Assembly (NCBI GenBank): GCA_016463365.1
Contig: JAEMRJ010000110.1
Coordinates: forward strand, 1 to 7,184
Length of the DNA stretch: 7,184 bases
Direction: 5' to 3'
Source: Thermoleophilaceae bacterium
GTDB taxonomy: Bacteria; Actinomycetota; Thermoleophilia; Solirubrobacterales; JACPNS01
The notes below the pieces were generated by a model. It ran no database searches. It was not told the DNA's origin and saw nothing but the letters and a program-made list of their open reading frames with translations. The position numbers and the translations under genes were made by a program. Shown in pieces: positions 6,501 to 7,184 of the stretch (positions within the stretch are counted from its first letter, which is position 1; every line of letters starts with the position of its first letter).

Positions 6501-6870
6501 GCCGACACTGCCGGCCGCTCCCAACCCGGCAAAGATCAGCGGGCCGGCAAGCCTGAAGACCGTCAAGGCCTCCAAGAAGGGCGGGGTCAGTCTCAGTAAG
6601 GCCTCGGTCTACTGCGCACCTGCCGCGAGCGGCAACTGCACCGGCACAGTCGTACTGACCGGCAAGATCGACGGCAAGAACAAGACCCTCGCCGCCGGCA
6701 AACTCTCGACGCTGCCGGGCGGCGGACGCTCGATCGCTCTGAAGCTCAGCAAATCGGCCATGAAGGCATTGAAGACGCAGCAGATCAAGGCGCAGCTGAC
6801 AGTCACCTACACCGCCCCCGGCTTTGCGCCGCAGAGCTACATCGCCAAGGTCACGCTGAAGAAGCCTTAG
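454..6870 (+). CDS. Giant secreted multidomain repeat protein (PPC-like, Ig-like and TSP3-like calcium modules), putative surface stalk or adhesin
   Basis: 2138 residues. No named gene is recognised. Order of domains: Sec signal peptide 1-27; PPC-like beta-sandwiches at about 29-168, 173-309 and 413-550; divergent Ig-like modules at 317-409 and 556-648; six super-repeats at 649-2002, each a 30-residue DxDxDG calcium loop plus Ig-like modules A and B; a Pro/Gly linker 2003-2026; and a lysine-rich domain 2027-2138. Ig modules carry W-x-R-C followed by a second Cys after 6-8 residues, then an xY-x-R-V/I-x-V-T-A-T strand. The calcium loops resemble thrombospondin type 3 repeats. I see no catalytic motif, LPXTG signal, SLH domain or terminal membrane helix. 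ATG 454 is the only usable start after the upstream TAG at 409-411, and the signal peptide begins directly there, but no Shine-Dalgarno sequence is visible. The gene stands alone between divergent topA and convergent rplA. Extracellular location is well supported; an adhesive or structural role is inferred. Confidence 0.93.
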   Translation: MRIRSYFAVLALAVCVGMAFWTPPASAAPYSDAFLGAGAIDIAGTRGTTSLDLDGAGREAGEPTVPGSNTDHTVWWRYVPAASGSAKFSTCRPTGMNPVPGLSLGLYTGSQVNLLTSVAQGTGNCPAGYDNAQIGPVAVTAGTYYWLQIGGASSITAGDTDLTLTLDFNAAAPANDNWASAMNITGSLPQSIAANNGLATVEAGEPNSDDSFARSSLWYSWTSTFDGSISVNTCGSAVESAMDSVIQLYTGTTPATAAEMSYLGESDNGCLGAASSLSRAYLDVTNGTKYWFKLTNYSLNYGFPYLFQIKSVTTPENGQLPSIYPTRFKVGTATNADFDGAWGGYPAPTLARQWRRCDAAGANCTNISGATGASYTPVAGDSGYTIRLRVTATNTNGTTAAESLASDVVDNTPANDLWANRTNLGTASTVTLSDDNNWATSSESGEPTIGAFLARNTVWYRWTPAVGGDYVINNCLGGPATLDYLDLMIGIRTGTTSLATTAVEASGDDGCGPHHPYRTSMLFSATAGTAYSIEVASKSAGVTGPFSLSIAPVGDPVVTAQPTITGTSAPGGTLMLDPGDWISPSAISPVINWYSCDSLGANCVDTGLGGTAFNVLPAHAGKKLKAIVTLTNPYGSVAPEALSPTIALDSDGDGLLDGSDTCPTEAGNKPNGCPPSDIVGGGVPTITGNLVTGQAITSSNGSWSTTGDPLGYTLAHKWQRCETTAPASCADIPSATGDTYNVVVADLTKYLRVAVTASNADDTAVQYSAISVAVTAPPPPPANTVLPAVSGTLVVSQTLTTTDGSWTPGGVTFTREWLRCDDNASTGSCSVIAGQTGGTYALAAGDLSKYIRSRVTGTNPSGSTSATSNPTAVVIGDTDGDGVPDNTDACPSEAGARPNGCGPSDIVAAGVPTISGPLEVGQSLSSSQGSWTVLHDPLGYSVDFQWQRCDDATAGSCSDIPGETSSLYVLANADYGKRIRVITTATNADDSATQASVNSAAIDQAAGNTVPPALSGNTRVGQTLTTTNGTWVPIAATLVRSWHRCNDAASFGSCTTIAGQTGATYTLVAADEGKYIRSGVTGTTAPGSSFANSAASAMIITDGDADGVADGSDACPALAGARPNGCPPSDITAAGVPTLSGTFNVGQSIAATTGSWTLTGDPLGYTVAHQWQRCNDATVGSCSTIGGATGSSYVLVAADYGKRIRVNATASNADDSVTQSSAISAIVSQLPVSSGNPTLSGIPTRNKTLTATSQGVWTPADATKTNAWLRCTTASIGSCSTIAGETGGTYLLAAADVGRYMRIQVTATTAAGTAVATSGPTAPIAQDSDGDGVSDATDTCPAENGSKPNGCLPSDVVGAGIPTVSGTTNVGQTMNSTTGSWTVLHDPLGYTLSYQWQRCNDATVGSCSNIPAATSATYALTASEYGKRVRVNVTATNADDSALQSSALTGVISQLPLNSTPPGITGTAGVGQLLSADQGVWTPADTTVTYQWLRCDSTTIGDCTSVLGETGGTYTLTGADGGKYIRVEATGTTAAGASVAVSAPTVQVVTDTDGDGTPDATDVCPTEASARPNGCPLSDIVGAGVPTISGTTNVGQTLSATTGSWTVLHDPLGYALTYRWQRCDTSSAATCADISAATSATYVLAGADYGKRIRVNVTATNADDTALQSSAISAIVSQPPANLTLPTITGTARVGQTLTGAQGTWSPGDATLTNAWLRCTTTSVGSCTAIAGQTGGSYTLVAADDARYIRLQVTATTVAGTAVATSLGSAAVVTDADNDGVVDASDACPAEAGTKPNGCLPSDIVGNGVPTISGNLVVGQSVSSTTGSWTVLHDQLGHTVTHQWQRCDDATAGSCSDIGGATGSSYVLTASEQNKRVRAIATATNADDSATQASAITSPVIGAGSPPVNNTPPSISGGAVVGQTLTSTGTSADWTPADAALTYEWLRCTDTAEANCVVIAAASSSSYAPVAADVGHHIRARVTATSSALNTSVLTAPTAKVTAAPVAPPSGGGGSAPTLPAAPNPAKISGPASLKTVKASKKGGVSLSKASVYCAPAASGNCTGTVVLTGKIDGKNKTLAAGKLSTLPGGGRSIALKLSKSAMKALKTQQIKAQLTVTYTAPGFAPQSYIAKVTLKKP
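538..957 (+). other. PPC-like beta-sandwich domain 1 (residues 29-168)
   Basis: First of three related N-terminal domains. It shows the shared core: AGEP (near residue 60), the aromatic strand VWWRYVP, a Cys (FSTC), LGLYTG, a second Cys in GNCPAGYDN, and the closing TAGTYYWLQIGG strand. This pattern matches the pre-peptidase C-terminal-like (PPC) domains of bacterial secreted proteins (AGEP...WYRW...C...YTG...C). The role is probably structural or carbohydrate/surface binding, which is inferred only. Confidence 0.7.
970..1380 (+). other. PPC-like beta-sandwich domain 2 (residues 173-309)
   Basis: It opens with PANDNWASA, a common N-terminal signature of this domain type. AGEPNSDDSFARSSLWYSW, ISVNTCGS, IQLYTG, SDNGC and TKYWFKLTNY follow. 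The two Cys correspond to those of domains 1 and 3, suggesting a conserved disulfide. It is immediately followed by domain 1 of the Ig-like series, so the PPC-like series is interrupted. Confidence 0.72.
1402..1680 (+). other. Divergent Ig-like module preceding PPC-like domain 3 (residues 317-409)
   Basis: It carries the WRRC...C disulfide hairpin with six residues between the Cys (CDAAGANC), then NISGATGASYTPVAGDSG and the strand YTIRLRVTATN. These match the later A and B modules, so it belongs to the same Ig-like family. It lacks the preceding calcium loop and the regular GxPTISG/VGQTL opening, so it looks older or more diverged than the super-repeat modules. Confidence 0.75.
1690..2103 (+). 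other. PPC-like beta-sandwich domain 3 (residues 413-550)
   Basis: PANDLWANRTNLG opens the domain, mirroring PANDNWASAMNITG of domain 2. SGEPTIGAFLARNTVWYRW, VINNCLGG, IGIRTG, GDDGC and TAGTAYSIEVASK follow in the same order as in the other two. The two conserved Cys are present. It is separated from domain 2 by one Ig-like module, which suggests shuffling or insertion within the N-terminal region. Confidence 0.72.
2119..2397 (+). other. Divergent Ig-like module before the super-repeat array (residues 556-648)
   Basis: QPTITGTSAPGGTL opens the module. NWYSCDSLGANC replaces the usual W-x-R-C, with a six-residue Cys spacing as in the first Ig-like module. GKKLKAIVTLTNPYGS matches the closing strand of the family. 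It leads straight into the first calcium loop, so it may serve as an N-terminal cap or an unpaired class B-like copy. Confidence 0.7.
2398..3081 (+). repeat. Super-repeat unit 1 (residues 649-876)
   Basis: The calcium loop 649-678 (DSDGDGLLDGSDTCP...) has all five conserved Asp. Class A module 679-782 has TTGDPLGY and WQRC, and ends in a proline-rich linker with five consecutive Pro that is absent from other units. Class B module 783-876 has WLRC with eight residues between the Cys. The unit is the most diverged of the six in its A module. Confidence 0.88.
3082..3756 (+). repeat. Super-repeat unit 2 (residues 877-1101)
   Basis: The calcium loop 877-906 reads DTDGDGVPDNTDACP. Class A module 907-1007 contains LHDPLGY, WQRC and ADYGKRIRV. 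Class B module 1008-1101 has WHRC in place of WLRC and again an eight-residue Cys spacing, shared only with unit 1. A 32-nt stretch (3238-3269) is identical to 4588-4619 in unit 4. Confidence 0.88.
3757..4431 (+). repeat. Super-repeat unit 3 (residues 1102-1326)
   Basis: The calcium loop 1102-1131 reads DGDADGVADGSDACP. It differs from the consensus at positions 2 and 4, but all five Asp are retained. Class A module 1132-1234 has TGDPLGY instead of LHDPLGY, like unit 1. Class B module 1235-1326 begins with a shortened GNPTLSG. A 37-nt stretch (3959-3995) is identical to 4634-4670 in unit 4. Confidence 0.88.
4432..5103 (+). repeat. Super-repeat unit 4 (residues 1327-1550)
   Basis: The calcium loop 1327-1356 is DSDGDGVSDATDTCP. 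Class A module 1357-1457 has LHDPLGY, WQRC and EYGKRVRV. Class B module 1458-1550 has WLRC, GETGGTY and GKYIRV. Its class A module is the closest match to that of unit 5 (both share GTTNVGQT, the LHDPLGY loop, ATSATY and RVNVTATNADD). Confidence 0.88.
5104..5775 (+). repeat. Super-repeat unit 5 (residues 1551-1774)
   Basis: The calcium loop 1551-1580 is DTDGDGTPDATDVCP. Class A module 1581-1681 has LHDPLGY, WQRC and ADYGKRIRV. Class B module 1682-1774 has NAWLRC, shared with unit 3, and ends with SLGSAAVV in place of the usual SxPTAxV. A 27-nt stretch (5461-5487) is identical to 4114-4140 in unit 3. Confidence 0.88.
5776..6459 (+). repeat. Super-repeat unit 6 (residues 1775-2002)
   Basis: The calcium loop 1775-1804 is DADNDGVVDASDACP, with Asn for Gly at position 4 and all Asp kept. 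Class A module 1805-1908 has LHDQLGH, the only copy where the Pro and Tyr of the DPLGY loop are replaced. Class B module 1909-2002 is the most diverged B copy (AASSSSY in place of GQTGGTY, HHIRARV in place of KYIRxxV), as expected for a terminal unit. Confidence 0.87.
6532..6867 (+). other. Lysine-rich C-terminal domain of the giant protein (residues 2027-2138)
   Basis: It follows a flexible linker with PPSGGGGS at about 2008-2015. About 18 of 112 residues are Lys against one Asp, so the domain is strongly basic, unlike the Asp-rich body. It has one CAPAASGNC pair with the same seven-residue Cys spacing as most Ig modules, followed by TGTVVLTG. Similar small beta-rich C-terminal domains (a C...CxGxxxLT pattern) occur in secreted proteins of Thermoleophilia as I recall them. 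Attachment to anionic wall polymers is possible but is inference. Confidence 0.65.
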
Positions 6871-6916
6871 CTTCGGCGCGCGTTGTCTCCACTACTTCAC
6901 GGGATCTGCACACGTG

Positions 6917-6931
6917 CGCAGCGGCGCTGCG
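6917..6931. terminator. Short GC-rich hairpin after the giant gene, possible U-less terminator
   Basis: Perfect 6-bp stem CGCAGC/GCTGCG with a GGC loop, about 47 nt after the stop at 6870. A near-palindrome, TGCACACGTGCGCA, overlaps it at 6907-6920. No T-run follows on either strand. Hairpins without U-tails can end transcription in high-GC actinobacteria, so this is a candidate only. Confidence 0.3.
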
Positions 6932-6994
6932 GGATCATCAGTGCACAGTTTCCCAGCAGGCACCACCTGCGTCGCAATTGGCCAATAAGCCTCG

Positions 6995-7022
6995 CCGGGC
7001 TATCAACCGTGTCCCAGCCCGG
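6995..7022. other. Inverted repeat CCGGGC/GCCCGG in the convergent gap
   Basis: A 6-bp perfect stem (6995-7000 with 7017-7022) encloses a 16-nt loop. It is stable on paper in either orientation. It is not followed by a T-tract. It could be part of a structured 3' UTR or of a leader on the minus strand. Confidence 0.3.
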
Positions 7023-7073
7023 ACGGCCGCCGAAGCGACCGAGGTGGTTCGTTTTGGATCCCAGACAGCCAGT

Positions 7074-7105
7074 CGCGGCAAGTCCCGAAAGGGGACTAAG
7101 CCGCG
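7074..7105 (-). terminator. Nested hairpin spanning the rplA stop codon
   Basis: The inner stem AGTCCC/GGGACT (7081-7086 with 7092-7097) has a 5-nt loop. An outer stem CGCGGC/GCCGCG (7074-7079 with 7100-7105) is separated from it by a small A-rich internal loop. Together they give 12 base pairs. The rplA stop codon TAG (7098-7096) lies inside the structure. No U-tract follows on the minus strand. It may end or stabilise the rplA transcript; the functional call is tentative. Confidence 0.4.
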
Positions 7106-7184
7106 GCCGCTTCGCCAAGAATGTCGCGCACCTTGCTGGTGTCGACGCGGATGCCAGGACCCATCGTCGTGGTCAGCGTGATCG
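7096..7184 (-). CDS. rplA: 50S ribosomal protein L1, C-terminal end; gene enters from the right edge
   Basis: The last 28 codons and a TAG stop are present; the N-terminal part lies beyond the window. The peptide reads ITLTTTMGPGIRVDTSKV, then RDILGEAAAA. The S/T-S/T-T-MGPG-I/V-x-VD motif is the conserved C-terminal strand of bacterial L1, the protein of the ribosomal L1 stalk that binds 23S rRNA and, in many bacteria, represses translation of its own operon. The Ala-rich tail is common in actinobacterial L1. In most bacteria rplJ-rplL follow rplA; here the next gene is the convergent giant gene. Identity rests on a short but highly characteristic segment. Confidence 0.93.
   Translation of the reverse strand, partial: ITLTTTMGPGIRVDTSKVRDILGEAAAA

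Larger units (their letters stand above)
6871..7095. other. Convergent intergenic region between the giant gene and rplA
   Basis: 225 bp between two converging stop codons. No coding region is supported on either strand and no tRNA is visible. It contains several GC-rich inverted repeats: 6917-6931, 6956-6970, 6995-7022 and part of 7074-7105. None is followed by a T-tract on either strand, so classical intrinsic terminators are not evident. rplJ, which usually follows rplA, is absent from this space. Confidence 0.6.

Noticed and set aside
7021..7050. Plus-strand GCCGAAGCGACCGAGGTGG resembling parts of an L10 leader
   Set aside because: It is on the wrong strand for rplA/rplJ and lacks the paired stem, so the likeness is probably chance.
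6871..7095. Search for a tRNA or small RNA gene in the convergent gap
   Set aside because: No TTCRANY-type T-loop with matching acceptor and anticodon stems on either strand, and no promoter signal. Only isolated hairpins.
6897..7118. 73-codon open frame on the minus strand over the convergent gap
   Set aside because: It overlaps the end of rplA in another frame, has no ribosome site and no recognisable motif, and spans hairpins.

Overview
The window is GC-rich with strong G/C third-position bias. The partial gene at the left edge encodes a TopA N-terminus of actinobacterial type (LVIVESP...IAGYLG...SWARLGVN). The central gene is built from Ig-like WQRC/WLRC modules and DxDGDG calcium loops, a style typical of secreted proteins in Thermoleophilia (Solirubrobacterales and relatives). 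My best guess is a member of Actinomycetota, probably class Thermoleophilia. This is inferred from protein style only.

Layout: (1) 1-332, minus strand, the N-terminal 110 codons of DNA topoisomerase I (topA), running off the left edge. (2) 333-453, a short divergent intergenic region with no convincing promoter. (3) 454-6870, plus strand, one very large gene for a 2138-residue secreted multidomain protein that fills about 90% of the window. (4) 6871-7095, a convergent intergenic region with several GC-rich hairpins. (5) 7096-7184, minus strand, the last 28 codons and stop of ribosomal protein L1 (rplA), entering from the right edge.

The giant protein has a Sec signal peptide, three N-terminal PPC-like beta-sandwich domains and two divergent Ig-like domains. 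These are followed by six consecutive super-repeats of 672-684 nt, each made of a 30-residue thrombospondin-type-3-like calcium loop, a class A Ig-like module and a class B Ig-like module. A Pro/Gly linker and a very lysine-rich C-terminal domain complete it. The mature protein has 48 cysteines, all falling in pairs within single domains. No sortase motif or C-terminal membrane helix is visible. The likely role is a long, calcium-stiffened extracellular stalk, adhesin or cell-surface protein; no enzymatic domain is seen.

The flanking topA and rplA are housekeeping genes with no evident functional link to it. No rplJ follows rplA within the 225 bp available before the convergent gene, so the usual rplA-rplJ order is not kept here. 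The main points of interest are the strictly alternating super-repeat, the DNA-level mosaic identity between units, the basic C-terminal domain, and a possible orphan leader RNA downstream of rplA.
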